NCBI GenBank assembly: GCA_023954475.1
Contig: JAMLHW010000021.1
Coordinates: 1 to 61,610 of the forward strand
DNA length: 61,610 nt
Reading direction: 5' to 3'
Source of the DNA: Anaerolineae bacterium
GTDB lineage: Bacteria; Chloroflexota; Anaerolineae; Promineifilales; Promineifilaceae
Below the pieces are notes generated by a model. The model saw only the letters and a program-made list of their open reading frames with translations, made no database searches and was not told the DNA's origin. Shown here piece after piece: positions 44,430 to 54,262 of the stretch. Position numbers and translations under genes: made by a program. How positions within the stretch are numbered: the first letter of the stretch is position 1; every line of letters starts with the position of its first letter.

Positions 44430-47400
44430 ATGTTCATCACCCCAGACCGGTTGACGCACCTACGAGTGCATTCTAACTTTACCCTGCTCGGAGCGCTGCC
44501 TACAGTCCAGCAACTGGCGGCGCAAGCTGTTGCCGACGGCATGACGGCGCTGGCGCTGACTGATCGCAATGCATTGTACGGTGCCGTGCTGTTTTCTAAT
44601 GCGTGCCGGAATGTGGGCATTCGGCCGATTATTGGTCTCACACTGTCCGTCGCTGCCGACGCCATTTTCAGTGAAACATTTGATCTCGTGCTGTTGGCTT
44701 GCAACCGGGTTGGCTACCAGGCTCTATGTTTTCTGAGCAGCTACCTGCAAGCTGCGCCTGATCGCGAGCAGCGCTTGCAGCGAGGCGTACCCTGGGCCAT
44801 TGTCGCCGAACACACGGACGGGTTGGTTGCAATTGATGGCGGGCGACATGGCCGATTGGCGGCACTGCTGCGCGATGGTCACCAATCTGCTGTCCACGAG
44901 TTTGCCGGGAGGCTGCGGGATGCATTCGGCCGATTTGCGTTTGTTGGAGTGGAACTGAACAACGCCGCAGACCGTGCGCTAGCCCCGGCAGTCATGGCAT
45001 TGGCGGCACAGACCGGCATCGGGCCGGTTGCTTTGCAACCCGTGTATACGATGCTGCCGCAAGATCGTCCCACAGTCAGGTTGCTGGCTGCCGTTCGCGA
45101 TAATTGCCGCCTGGACGAGGTGCCTGACGCGGCGTTGCCCGATGGCGGTGATCCGTCCGTCGCTTTGCATTGGTTGTCGCCCTTGCAGCTCACCGATCGC
45201 TTTCGCGCTTATCCGGAAGCGTTGGAGACTATCGGCCGAATTATCGATGATTGTGAACCGTCTTTGCCGGATGGTCGGCCGATTTGGCCTGATTTGCGTT
45301 TAGCGGCTGCGCAAACACCGGCTGCGGCGCTGGCGCAGTTGGCTGAAGAAGGGTTGATTAGCCGCTACGGGAGCGACGTGTCCGCCACGATACGCGATCG
45401 GCTGCGCCACGAACTCAGCGTCATCAATCGCCACGGTTTTGCGCCACTATTCATCGTCGTTGCCGACATCGTGCGCTTTGCCCGCGCCAATGGCGTGCCT
45501 GTGAGTACGCGCGGCAGCGTTGCCAATGCGCTCGTCGCCTACTGTACAGGCATTACCACAGTCGATCCGATTGAACACGATCTGTTGTTTGAGCGTTTTC
45601 TCAATCCGGCGCGCGTCAGTTTGCCCGATATTGATCTCGATTTTTGCAGTCGCCGTCGCGACCGCGTGCTGGCTTATGTGCGCGAAACGTATGGCGCAGA
45701 CCGCATGGCCCTGGTAGCAACGGTCAACACCTTCAAACTCAAATCGGCCGTTCGGGCAGTTGGCAAAGCATATGGTCGTGATGAAGCTGCACTCAAGCAG
45801 TTGGCACGCCAACTGCCGCGCGGCTGGCATCCCGATCCGCGTCGCCGCGAGACGCTGAGCGACGATGACTTGCTCAATCGTTATCCCGATGCAGCCGACC
45901 GCGCTGTCGTCGCTGCTGCGCTGACCCTGGTCGGCCGACCGGATCATCTCAGCGTACATCCGGGAGGCGTCGTGCTCACGCCGGGGCCGTTGACCGATGT
46001 CGTGCCGTTGCAGTGGACAGCTAAAGGATTTGTCATTACACAATATGACCACCGTGATGTGGAGACAATCGGCTTACCCAAGCTCGATTTGCTGGGTATT
46101 CGCGCATTGACGGTCGTGGCGGATTCGGCCGAATTGATCCGCGCCTCCTATCCCGACTTCGCTCTCGACGCAATTCCCGAGCCGGATGACGGCACTGCCG
46201 CCATCTTGCGCCGGGGTGCAACCATTGGCGTCTTCCAGTGCGAATCGACCGGTTCGCAGCGCACCTTGCGCCAGTTGAAAGCGACCACGGTACGCGATCT
46301 GGCCGTCGCCAATGCCTTTTTCAAGCCCGGCCCGGCGACAGGGGGCATGGCAGCGGCCTTTGTGCGCCGTTATCGCGGTGAAGAGCCGGTTACATTCCTA
46401 CATCCGGCGCTGGAATCGATTCTAGGATCGACAATGGGCGTGTTGTTATTTCAAGAACAGGTATTGCGCGTGGCTGTCGACATTGCCGGCTTGAGTTGGG
46501 AACAGGCAAATGAGATTCGGCGTGGCATCAGCAAGTTCGATGGATCGGCCATCAACGCGCTGCAAGATGAGTTCATTGTGGGATGTCGGCGCGTTTCCGG
46601 TTTTAGCAACAGGCAGGCGGAACAGTTGTGGCAGCAGGTGCTGCCATTTGCCGGGTACGGCTTTAACCAGGGTCATGCGACTGCTTATGCAGCCGTCAGT
46701 TATCAATCGGCGTATCTGAAGGCGCATTATCCGGCAACATTCCTCTGTGCCCGGCTGGTGAATGGGGGCGGCTATCATCATCCGGCCGTCTATATAGCTG
46801 AAGCAAGGCGACTGGGCATTGCCGTGCACCCGCCGCACGTCAATCACAGTTTACGTCACTTCACATTGGACGAACGTGGCGATCAGCTGGCGCTGTGGAT
46901 GGGGTTGGGGTGGGTGCGCGATGTGCGGCGCAAAACGGTGGCACGACTCATTGCAGGACGACCGTTTGTGTCTCTGCATGATCTGTTACTGCGCGTGCCT
47001 ATGCAAGCGAAAGAAGTGTTGCATTTGATTCGATGCGGTGCTTTGGATGGCCTGGGTTCCAGTCGGGCGGCGCTGCTTGCCGCATTCGCAGCGCAGCAAC
47101 GTGCGGGCAATGTGCGCCAGATGGCGTTTGATTTTGGCGGTGAGGATTCGGTTGTTTCGGCCGAATCGGCTGCCCAACGTTTTGAATGGGAGCATGAACT
47201 GCTCGGTATGCCAATCAGTGTGCATCCTGTCGATCTGAACACGCAGCCACTACCTGATGCTGTGCCGCTCAACAGGCTGTCGCGCAGCCGCGAGCAACGC
47301 GTGAAGGTTGTCGGTGCCCGGTTACCGGGCTGGAGTCGCAGCGAGTTATTGTTTGGTGACGGTACGACGTTTATTGAAGTGGTTTTGCCACGCGAGAATC

Positions 47401-47510
47401 GGCCGATTTCTCCACGTGCCTGGCAACTCGTCGCATTGCAGGGTCGATGGCGGCGTGATGCCTGGGGTGGTGGCTGGTTATCGGCCGATGCAGTTGACCT
47501 GCTAACTTAG
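44430..47510 (+). CDS. DNA polymerase III alpha-type polymerase, DnaE2/ImuC-like
   Basis: A 1026-residue C-family DNA polymerase. It has an N-terminal PHP domain (LRVHSNFTLLGALPT), the palm with catalytic aspartates in LPDIDLDFCSRRRDRVLAYV (about residue 395-400), the fingers motif (GVFQCESTGSQRTLRQL; FKPGP), HhH and an OB-fold at the C-terminus. It is shorter than replicative DnaE (about 1150-1200) and its finger and palm stretches (YGADRMALVATVNTFKLKSAVRAVGKA) are nearest to the error-prone DnaE2 type. ImuA/ImuB, the usual partners, are absent here. No close ribosome site precedes the ATG. Confidence 0.85.
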   Translation: MFITPDRLTHLRVHSNFTLLGALPTVQQLAAQAVADGMTALALTDRNALYGAVLFSNACRNVGIRPIIGLTLSVAADAIFSETFDLVLLACNRVGYQALCFLSSYLQAAPDREQRLQRGVPWAIVAEHTDGLVAIDGGRHGRLAALLRDGHQSAVHEFAGRLRDAFGRFAFVGVELNNAADRALAPAVMALAAQTGIGPVALQPVYTMLPQDRPTVRLLAAVRDNCRLDEVPDAALPDGGDPSVALHWLSPLQLTDRFRAYPEALETIGRIIDDCEPSLPDGRPIWPDLRLAAAQTPAAALAQLAEEGLISRYGSDVSATIRDRLRHELSVINRHGFAPLFIVVADIVRFARANGVPVSTRGSVANALVAYCTGITTVDPIEHDLLFERFLNPARVSLPDIDLDFCSRRRDRVLAYVRETYGADRMALVATVNTFKLKSAVRAVGKAYGRDEAALKQLARQLPRGWHPDPRRRETLSDDDLLNRYPDAADRAVVAAALTLVGRPDHLSVHPGGVVLTPGPLTDVVPLQWTAKGFVITQYDHRDVETIGLPKLDLLGIRALTVVADSAELIRASYPDFALDAIPEPDDGTAAILRRGATIGVFQCESTGSQRTLRQLKATTVRDLAVANAFFKPGPATGGMAAAFVRRYRGEEPVTFLHPALESILGSTMGVLLFQEQVLRVAVDIAGLSWEQANEIRRGISKFDGSAINALQDEFIVGCRRVSGFSNRQAEQLWQQVLPFAGYGFNQGHATAYAAVSYQSAYLKAHYPATFLCARLVNGGGYHHPAVYIAEARRLGIAVHPPHVNHSLRHFTLDERGDQLALWMGLGWVRDVRRKTVARLIAGRPFVSLHDLLLRVPMQAKEVLHLIRCGALDGLGSSRAALLAAFAAQQRAGNVRQMAFDFGGEDSVVSAESAAQRFEWEHELLGMPISVHPVDLNTQPLPDAVPLNRLSRSREQRVKVVGARLPGWSRSELLFGDGTTFIEVVLPRENRPISPRAWQLVALQGRWRRDAWGGGWLSADAVDLLT

Positions 47511-47770
47511 CACAAGCAATAGAATCACAATGGGTGTTAGCTGGTATTGAAAGTGGTGAACAATTCTGGTTTACGGCACACCTGGGTGGTGCATGCGACA
47601 TCAATGCGTAAGGCTTATCGATTTTTTCGCATTGTAATTCACCCAAATTGCCGCTAAACTGAGTGACAGCCGCCAATAATCCAATGTTTGCCGGCTTCAA
47701 TCTTGCAAACTGACCGCACACGAATGCAGCACGGCCATACGCTATATTTTACAGACTGTTACTGAGGATT

Positions 47771-49330
47771 ATGGAACCATTAAGTGGATTTGATTCGTTC
47801 TTCATTTCTCTGGAAATGCCCACCATGCACATGCATGTCGGCAGTGTCAACGTGCTCGAAGGATCGTTGCAATACGATGATTTTCGCGACTTGATTGCAT
47901 CGCGCGTTCATCTCGTCCCGTCGTTTCGGCAACGGTTGGTTACGGTTCCGTTTGGACTGGGCCGCCCGGTTTGGGTCGATGACCCCGAATATGATCTCGA
48001 CCTGCATTTGCAGCACGTCGCGCTGCCTGCTCCTGGCGGCTGGGCTGAATTGCGCCATTTAGCTGCCCGAATTTTCAGCGATCCGCTTGACCGGGGGCGA
48101 CCGTTGTGGCAGTTGGTGTTTGTTGAAGGGGTAAACGCCATCCCACGTGTGCCACCCGAATCAGTTGCCGTGATCGCTAAGGTACATCACGCGGCAATTG
48201 ATGGCGTGTCCGGCGCAGACATTATGGGTTTGCTCTACGATACAACCCCGGAACTGCGTCAGGTGCCGCCTCCAGAGCCGTGGCAGCCTGACTCGATACC
48301 GACTGACTTTTCGATGTTGGTCACAAGTGTGGGAAATCTGTTTGCTTTGCCGGCTCGAATCCCTGGACTGGTCAAAACGACGATACGTTCGGTAGCCGGT
48401 GCGACCTATGTGAACCGGGTGCGCCATGCTGCGCTGCCGACACTGCCATTTCAGGCACCGCCGACACTGATTAATGATGTCGTCTCGGCGCAGCGCATTT
48501 GGCATTCTGTGCTGATTTCACTGGATCGCGTCAAGGCGATTAAGAATCGGGCCGGTGTGACCGTCAACGATGTCGTGCTGGCGATTTGTTGCGCGGCACT
48601 GCGTGCGTATTTGCTGAAAAAGGATGCCCTGCCTGATAAACCATTGGTGGTTGCGGCACCGGTTTCGTTGCGTACAGAAGATGGAAGTAGTCAGCGGGGA
48701 AATCAGGTATCGACGCTTTTTGTCCAGTTGCCGGTGAATGAGGCAGATTCGGCCGAAATGCTGTTATCTATCCATAGCAATACGCGCAAGGAAAAAGCAT
48801 ATCTGGCCGCCGTTAGCGCCAACTGGTTGCTCGAATATTCCGAACTTGTGCCGTTTGCGCTGGCCAATGAAGCGGCACGACTCTACACGCATTACCAGAC
48901 GGCACTGCATCACAGGCCGTTTGTTAACGCCGTGATCACCAATGTACCGGGGCCTCAGATACCGCTTTACCTTGCCGGCAAGCGCTTGTTGGCGGTGATG
49001 GGCACGGCACCGGTTGGAGACGGAATCAGCCTGATCATCACGGTACTGAGCTATGACGGCACAATCTCGATTAGCCCGACCACCGGTGCCAACATCATGC
49101 CGGACATCGACCAGTTTGCTGACATGCTGCGGCAGGCAACTGATGAACTGGAAGCTGCGGTCTTTGAACGGTTCCCACTGCCGGATGAACAGGAAGTGGC
49201 CGTTTCTGAAGCTATTGTTTCTGATTCGGCCGAATCGGACGCCCAGCGCTGCACAGTTCGGATGCGGTCAGGTGATCGTTGTCGCAACACCGTCGCGCCC
49301 GGTCTTTCTCGTTGCTACATTCACGCTTGA
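47771..49330 (+). CDS. Wax ester synthase/diacylglycerol acyltransferase (WS/DGAT) with C-terminal Cys/His tail
   Basis: A 519-residue acyltransferase that makes wax esters or triacylglycerol from acyl-CoA. The catalytic motif HHxxxDG is VHHAAIDGVSG (about residue 137-143); LDRGRPLWQLVFVEG and the C-terminal half (NAVITNVPGPQIPLYLAGKRL) fit the family. After a linker that includes SDSAESD, the protein ends CTVRMRSGDRC-x8... a Cys-x9-Cys-x10-Cys-x2-His tail that resembles small zinc-binding modules and is not part of usual WS/DGAT. The downstream nitrilase-family gene begins 12 bases later. Confidence 0.9.
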   Translation: MEPLSGFDSFFISLEMPTMHMHVGSVNVLEGSLQYDDFRDLIASRVHLVPSFRQRLVTVPFGLGRPVWVDDPEYDLDLHLQHVALPAPGGWAELRHLAARIFSDPLDRGRPLWQLVFVEGVNAIPRVPPESVAVIAKVHHAAIDGVSGADIMGLLYDTTPELRQVPPPEPWQPDSIPTDFSMLVTSVGNLFALPARIPGLVKTTIRSVAGATYVNRVRHAALPTLPFQAPPTLINDVVSAQRIWHSVLISLDRVKAIKNRAGVTVNDVVLAICCAALRAYLLKKDALPDKPLVVAAPVSLRTEDGSSQRGNQVSTLFVQLPVNEADSAEMLLSIHSNTRKEKAYLAAVSANWLLEYSELVPFALANEAARLYTHYQTALHHRPFVNAVITNVPGPQIPLYLAGKRLLAVMGTAPVGDGISLIITVLSYDGTISISPTTGANIMPDIDQFADMLRQATDELEAAVFERFPLPDEQEVAVSEAIVSDSAESDAQRCTVRMRSGDRCRNTVAPGLSRCYIHA

Positions 49331-49341
49331 GCGAGGTTTCC

Positions 49342-50133
49342 ATGAGCAAATTGCATATCGCGCTAGCACAATTTGATCTGGTATTTGGCGATCCGCAGGC
49401 GAATTTGACACACGTTGCGCGATTTTCGGCCGAAGCAGCACAGCGCGGTGCTGATGTCCTCGTGCTGCCTGAATTGTGGTCGACTGCCTACGATCTTGAA
49501 AAGGCAGAACGACACGCGACCCTAGTTGATGAAGGCGTTTTTGCTGCTGTCCGGCAGTTGGCGCGACAGCACCGCCTCACCATCATCGGATCGTCTTTGT
49601 CCGTATTGGGGCCGGAGCGCTACGGCAACACGGCCACTGTAGCGACGCCGGATGGCACGACAGCAGCCGTTTACAGCAAATTACACTTATTTCGCTTGAT
49701 GCAGGAAGAGCAGTTTTTAGCGGCGGGAGACAGGGCTGTTTCGGCCGAAATGCCCTGGGGCAAGCTTGGACTAGGCATTTGCTACGATTTGCGTTTTCCC
49801 GAACTATTTCGCCACTACGCGCTTGACGGCGTGCAAATCGTTTTTCTGCCGTCAGAGTGGCCGCATCCACGCCTGATGCATTGGCGCACCTTGCTGCGCG
49901 CGCGGGCGATTGAAAATCAGTTGTTTGTCGTGGCATGTAACCGGATCGGACGTGTAGGGGACACGCATTTTTTCGGCCATTCGGCTGTCATCGATCCGTG
50001 GGGGGAGACGGTGCTGGAGGCGGGCGATGTGGCCGGACTGTTTTCGGCCGAGATCGATCTCGATTTGGTCGCGGCGGTACGCCGTAAAATTCCGATTTTT
50101 GCTGATCGACGTCCTGATGTTTACGGGAGCTGA
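49342..50133 (+). CDS. Carbon-nitrogen hydrolase (nitrilase family, omega-amidase/NIT2-like)
   Basis: A 263-residue amidase. The Glu-Lys-Cys triad is visible: Glu in VLPELWS, Lys in YSKLHLF and Cys in GLGICYDLRFPEL. The family hydrolyses amides such as alpha-keto-glutaramate. The ATG at 49342 is preceded by GCGAGG. It is packed between the WS/DGAT and MmgE/PrpD genes (12 bases before, 0 after), so it is likely in one operon with them. Confidence 0.93.
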   Translation: MSKLHIALAQFDLVFGDPQANLTHVARFSAEAAQRGADVLVLPELWSTAYDLEKAERHATLVDEGVFAAVRQLARQHRLTIIGSSLSVLGPERYGNTATVATPDGTTAAVYSKLHLFRLMQEEQFLAAGDRAVSAEMPWGKLGLGICYDLRFPELFRHYALDGVQIVFLPSEWPHPRLMHWRTLLRARAIENQLFVVACNRIGRVGDTHFFGHSAVIDPWGETVLEAGDVAGLFSAEIDLDLVAAVRRKIPIFADRRPDVYGS

Positions 50134-51486
50134 GTGCGCACGTACGCCATGTCTTTCTCATTGACTGAACAACTGGCCGATTGGATGGTTGCGCATCGAG
50201 CGCATGGTTTCGATGCGGAAGCAATCGCTATAGCACGCGATTATGTCACCGATTGGCTGGGTTCGGCTTTGGCGGGCTACGCTACTGAACCTGGCAAAAT
50301 GCTGCTTGACTATGCTGCTACGCAACCGGTTGGTGCATGTCATGTCATTGGGTGTGAATTGTGTGTTTCGGCCGAAACAGCCGCATTGGTCAACGGCGGA
50401 TTGTCGCACATCGTCGAAATGGACGACCTGGATCGCGCCAGCGTTACCCATCCCGGTTGTGTTGTCATCCCGGCGGCGCTGGCTGTCGCCGAACAGATTG
50501 GCGCTTCAGGCTACGACTTACTCAGCGCCGTCATTGTCGGTTATGAGTTGGTGTGTCGTATCGGTGCAGCGGTAGGCAGTCGCCATTACTACTACTTTCA
50601 CAACACGGCAACTTGTGGCGTTTTTGGTGCGGCAGCAGCAGCTGGCTGGTTGTTGGGGCTTTCGGCCGAACAACTGGTATGGGCGTTGGGCAATGCAGGC
50701 ACCATGGCCGCTGGATTGTGGCAATTCAATGCAGACGGCGCGATGAGCAAGCATCTGCACGCCGGACGGGCGGCAGCGAATGGTGTCTTGGCGGCAACAT
50801 TGGCGGCGACTGGCTTCACCGGCGCACGCGAAATTTTGGAGGGCAAGCGCGGTTTCTTTGCTGCAACGGCACCAGATGCCGATCCTGATGTCGTTTGTGC
50901 CGGTCTTGGTAGCGATGAACTTCGTATAGCAAACGTTTCGATTAAGCCACATGCATCGTGTCGGCACACGCATCCGGCAATCGATGCGGCGTTGGCCATG
51001 CGCGGCCCAATTGATGTGGCGTCTGTCGCTGCCATTCACATTGAAACATATCAGGCAGCACTCGATTTGTGTGATAATCCCGATCCGCGCACAGCATATG
51101 CGGCAAAATTCAGTCTGCACTATTGTGTTGCGGCAGCTTTGGTGCGTGGTGCTGTGGGACTGACGGCATTTTCGGCCGAGACACGGTTCGATCCGACCAT
51201 ACGCGCCTTGTTGCCACGCATTACTCTGGTGCTTGATACGGCATTTGATGCCTGTTACCCCCTACAATGGCCTAGCAGAATTCGTGTAGTCAATATCAAT
51301 GGCACTGAATTTGAGCAAACGGTGCATTTTCCGCTTGGTGATCCGGACAATCGGCTCAATTCGGCCGAATTGCACGCCAAATTCCGTCAACTTGCGACAT
51401 ACGGCGGAAGTGATTCTGTGCTCTGGTTGCAGTGGCTCGATTCCCTGCCGACTTCGCCGTCTGTCGCAGGTACAATCGGCCGATGA
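50134..51486 (+). CDS. MmgE/PrpD family protein (2-methylcitrate dehydratase-like)
   Basis: A 450-residue MmgE/PrpD-family protein (FSLTEQLADWMVAHR; DYVTDWLGSALAGYATEPG; GGLSHIVEMDDLDRASVTHPG; KPHASCRHTHPAIDAALAM). The family includes 2-methylcitrate and cis-aconitate-type dehydratases and iminodisuccinate hydrolase; the substrate here is unclear because no prpB/prpC is nearby. The GTG start at 50134 follows GGGAG by four bases; an ATG five codons in is the alternative. The stop overlaps the next start as ATGA. Confidence 0.9.
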   Translation: MRTYAMSFSLTEQLADWMVAHRAHGFDAEAIAIARDYVTDWLGSALAGYATEPGKMLLDYAATQPVGACHVIGCELCVSAETAALVNGGLSHIVEMDDLDRASVTHPGCVVIPAALAVAEQIGASGYDLLSAVIVGYELVCRIGAAVGSRHYYYFHNTATCGVFGAAAAAGWLLGLSAEQLVWALGNAGTMAAGLWQFNADGAMSKHLHAGRAAANGVLAATLAATGFTGAREILEGKRGFFAATAPDADPDVVCAGLGSDELRIANVSIKPHASCRHTHPAIDAALAMRGPIDVASVAAIHIETYQAALDLCDNPDPRTAYAAKFSLHYCVAAALVRGAVGLTAFSAETRFDPTIRALLPRITLVLDTAFDACYPLQWPSRIRVVNINGTEFEQTVHFPLGDPDNRLNSAELHAKFRQLATYGGSDSVLWLQWLDSLPTSPSVAGTIGR

Positions 51487-51947
51487 CAGCCATGAGCTAC
51501 ACGGCGTTCATCAAGACACTGCCGCCCTATCTAGTTGCCGCGTTGCCGAATGGTTTCACGCGCCTTCATGCCCAGCAACCATTTCGCTGGATCATTCAAT
51601 TTTACGATAACGATCGCCGAATACATTACGAAGTGTCACGCGTCAGCCGCCAACATAGCCTTGAATTGGGATTACATTTTGAGTCGAAGGATAAGGCACT
51701 AAATCAGTTTTTCCTGCAGGGATTTCAGCGCCATCTTTTGGAAATCCAGCATGAGATTGGTGCTGGTGTTGAGGCGGAACAATGGGACCGAGGCTGGGCA
51801 AAAGTGTATGAATTGTTGCCTGAGCAGCCTTTAACGGCAGCGTTTCAGAAGGCAACGGCGCAGCGCCTGGCTGATTTGATCGTCTGTTGTCATCCAATTT
51901 TGCATGAATTAAGCGCGGCCTATCACCGATCGACCCGTCGTCGCTAG
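51483..51947 (+). CDS. Hypothetical protein coupled to MmgE/PrpD
   Basis: A 154-residue soluble protein with no family I know. It is helix-rich (LELGLHFESKDKALNQFFLQGFQRHLLEIQHEIG) with a basic C-terminus (YHRSTRRR). The start ATG is part of TCGGCCGATGA: the palindrome, the stop of the MmgE/PrpD gene and this start codon overlap. This implies translational coupling, so it may act with that enzyme. Confidence 0.65.
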   Translation: MTAMSYTAFIKTLPPYLVAALPNGFTRLHAQQPFRWIIQFYDNDRRIHYEVSRVSRQHSLELGLHFESKDKALNQFFLQGFQRHLLEIQHEIGAGVEAEQWDRGWAKVYELLPEQPLTAAFQKATAQRLADLIVCCHPILHELSAAYHRSTRRR

Positions 51948-51959
51948 CCTGTCATCTGA

Positions 51960-51968
51960 TGGTACAAT
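51960..51968 (+). promoter_or_regulatory. Extended -10 promoter element (TGGTACAAT)
   Basis: TGG directly before TACAAT, about 118 bases upstream of the phosphatase start at 52093. No -35 is evident. It resembles the elements at 3613 and 20490. Confidence 0.45.
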
Positions 51969-52092
51969 GGTTTTGTTGCTGCAAGACGTTGGTTTCGGCC
52001 GAATGCGCGCTCTGCCATCTACAGCTCGTCTTGCAAGACAACCAGCTTTCTCATCAACACATTCAGCACACCATGTAGCGAGGAACAATGGA

Positions 52093-54162
52093 ATGAGAAT
52101 GGAAGACAGTCGACTGCACAACTTGTTGGTTAACCGCTCACCTACGTACCGCAACGCGCCGCTTCGCGAACAAATTCCGATTTTTACTAATTTTGTCATC
52201 GCCGTTTTTGCGCTACCTTTGCTGCTCCTTGGTTTGGTGTGGCTGGTATCAGAGACGGAATTTTTACTCGTTCAGAATGAAACGCCCGATCTGCTGGTTT
52301 TGTTGATTCTGTTGCTTTTGTTTACGCGCAGTCGTTTTCGTTTTCAACTAAGTGTCGCAGCAGGTGGATCGGTCTCGTTGATGGGATCGTTTGACTTTGT
52401 GATCGTCTGGTCGGCAGTGCTGGTTTTTGGGCCAACGGCGCTGTGGCTGTTTGTTATCAGTAGTTTTATCGTTTACGTGTTTACACGGCGTGTGGAAGCT
52501 AATATGCCGGCTCGCACCCAGTTAGCCACTGAAACGATTATCGAGATGGCGTCCAGTTTACTCGCTTCGCTGCTCGGTTTGGTTGTGTTTAATGTGCTTG
52601 GCGGAACACATCCATATGGACCAATAACGGTGGAAGCGTTAATTCCCGCGTTGGCAGCGACGCTGGTGGCTGGACTATTACCGACCTATATCATTTTTCC
52701 CGTGCCTTTGCTGACGACCCGGTATTTGAGACGCTTTTTTGACCAGTCCACACTGCCGATGCCCGATGTCAGGGATTTAATTCGGACTAGCGTGGTGGGT
52801 TCCGGTTTATCGACAACGATGGCGGTTTTCTCGTTGTTAGGCGCATTGATCTACACTAACGTTGGTTTTTTCATTTACTTGTTCTTTGCCGGTGGCGTAT
52901 TGTTTGCCGGTTTGCTGGCTAATCAGTTGACGCGATCCATTGAGCGTGCTGAACAGCGTTCGCGTGAATTGGCTGTGTTGGAGGAGTTGGGCCGTGCATT
53001 GATTGCAGTACCGCCCAATGATGATGATGCGTTGCGTGCTGTTCTCGCGGAGCAGGCGCCACGGATGGTGCCGGGTGGCCGCATTGAAATCTGGCTCAAC
53101 CCCGACAAGCAGTTGTTGCCTGTTGCTGGAGAGCGTTTGCCGAAGTCTGAGACTGTTCGGGCTCAATTGGCGGCCACTGAAACGCCGCATTTTGCTGTCG
53201 ATGATGTTGTGGTTGTGGAAACGACGGGCGGGATGACAGTGCATGATGGTGTGGTCGTGCCGATTGAAAACGATTCGGCCGAAATAATCGGTGGCGTGTA
53301 TGCACTCGTACGACGCGATCGAGAAAAAATCGACAATTTTGTGCCCGCAATCCAGTCACTCGCAGCCCAGATTGCGTCGACCGTTGCACGTGCCGAGGCA
53401 TTTGAACAGACGTTGGCAAATGAACGCATGGCCCACGAACTAGACGTCGCCGCTCGCATCCAGCACAGCTTCCTGCCGGATACCGTGCCGCAGGTTCCTG
53501 CGTGGGACATTGCGGCAACGTTAATACCAGCAAGGCAGTGTTCCGGTGATTTCTACGACTTCATTCCGCTCGAAGACGGGCGGTTGGGCATTATCGTCGC
53601 CGATGTGGCTGATAAAGGCACAGGGGCAGCCTTGTATATGGCTCTCAGCCGTACTGTTATGCGCACATTTGCCATGCAAGGCGACTACAGTCCGGCGCAG
53701 GTGATCAAACAAGCCAACGATCGCATTCTGCAGGATACCAGTTCGACGCAATTTGTGACGACTTTCTACGGAATCCTCGATACGGTTTCAGGTGACATGA
53801 CATATTGCAATGCTGGGCATAATCCGACGTTCATTATGCGTGCTGCTGACGGGTCGGTAGATTCACTTGGAGAAACCGGTATTCCGGTTGGCATGGTAGA
53901 TGAACTGGATTGGGAGGAAGGCTCTGTGAAGATGCTGCCGGGCGACATCATGCTCATGTATACGGATGGGGTGCCGGAAGCGCAGGACGCAAATGATGCG
54001 TTGTTTGAAGAGCATCGTCTGTTGGCCGTCGCCAATGATTTTGATTGTGATGCAGAGGCGACAAAGGTGGCGATTATCGACTCAATTCAAGAGTTCGTCG
54101 GAGACGCACCGCAGTTTGACGATATCACACTGATTGTCGTCAAGCGTCACCTGGCAGTATGA
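52093..54162 (+). CDS. Membrane-bound SpoIIE/RsbU-type PP2C phosphatase
   Basis: A 689-residue protein. The N-terminal half has about eight membrane segments in a MASE-like block (residues about 25-270), followed by a coiled helix (SIERAEQRSRELAVLEELG), a GAF-like sensor domain (about 285-430), and a SpoIIE-type PP2C phosphatase domain (LDVAARIQHSFLPDTVPQVP; CSGDFYDFIPLEDGRLGIIVADVADKG; YCNAGHNPTFIMRA; MLMYTDGVPEAQD; PQFDDITLIVVK). The metal-binding Asp residues are retained. Such proteins dephosphorylate anti-anti-sigma factors. No partner RsbV/W gene is in the window. GCGAGGAA sets the ATG at 52093. Confidence 0.88.
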   Translation: MRMEDSRLHNLLVNRSPTYRNAPLREQIPIFTNFVIAVFALPLLLLGLVWLVSETEFLLVQNETPDLLVLLILLLLFTRSRFRFQLSVAAGGSVSLMGSFDFVIVWSAVLVFGPTALWLFVISSFIVYVFTRRVEANMPARTQLATETIIEMASSLLASLLGLVVFNVLGGTHPYGPITVEALIPALAATLVAGLLPTYIIFPVPLLTTRYLRRFFDQSTLPMPDVRDLIRTSVVGSGLSTTMAVFSLLGALIYTNVGFFIYLFFAGGVLFAGLLANQLTRSIERAEQRSRELAVLEELGRALIAVPPNDDDALRAVLAEQAPRMVPGGRIEIWLNPDKQLLPVAGERLPKSETVRAQLAATETPHFAVDDVVVVETTGGMTVHDGVVVPIENDSAEIIGGVYALVRRDREKIDNFVPAIQSLAAQIASTVARAEAFEQTLANERMAHELDVAARIQHSFLPDTVPQVPAWDIAATLIPARQCSGDFYDFIPLEDGRLGIIVADVADKGTGAALYMALSRTVMRTFAMQGDYSPAQVIKQANDRILQDTSSTQFVTTFYGILDTVSGDMTYCNAGHNPTFIMRAADGSVDSLGETGIPVGMVDELDWEEGSVKMLPGDIMLMYTDGVPEAQDANDALFEEHRLLAVANDFDCDAEATKVAIIDSIQEFVGDAPQFDDITLIVVKRHLAV

Positions 54163-54262
54163 AGCGTTCACGATAGCTTGTAAGTGCATTCACCGGTGAA
54201 TCCGGCTAGATGCCAGGCACGGCGGCGAGATTATTTGCAAGAGCAGTGGAGAAGCAAAGCAG

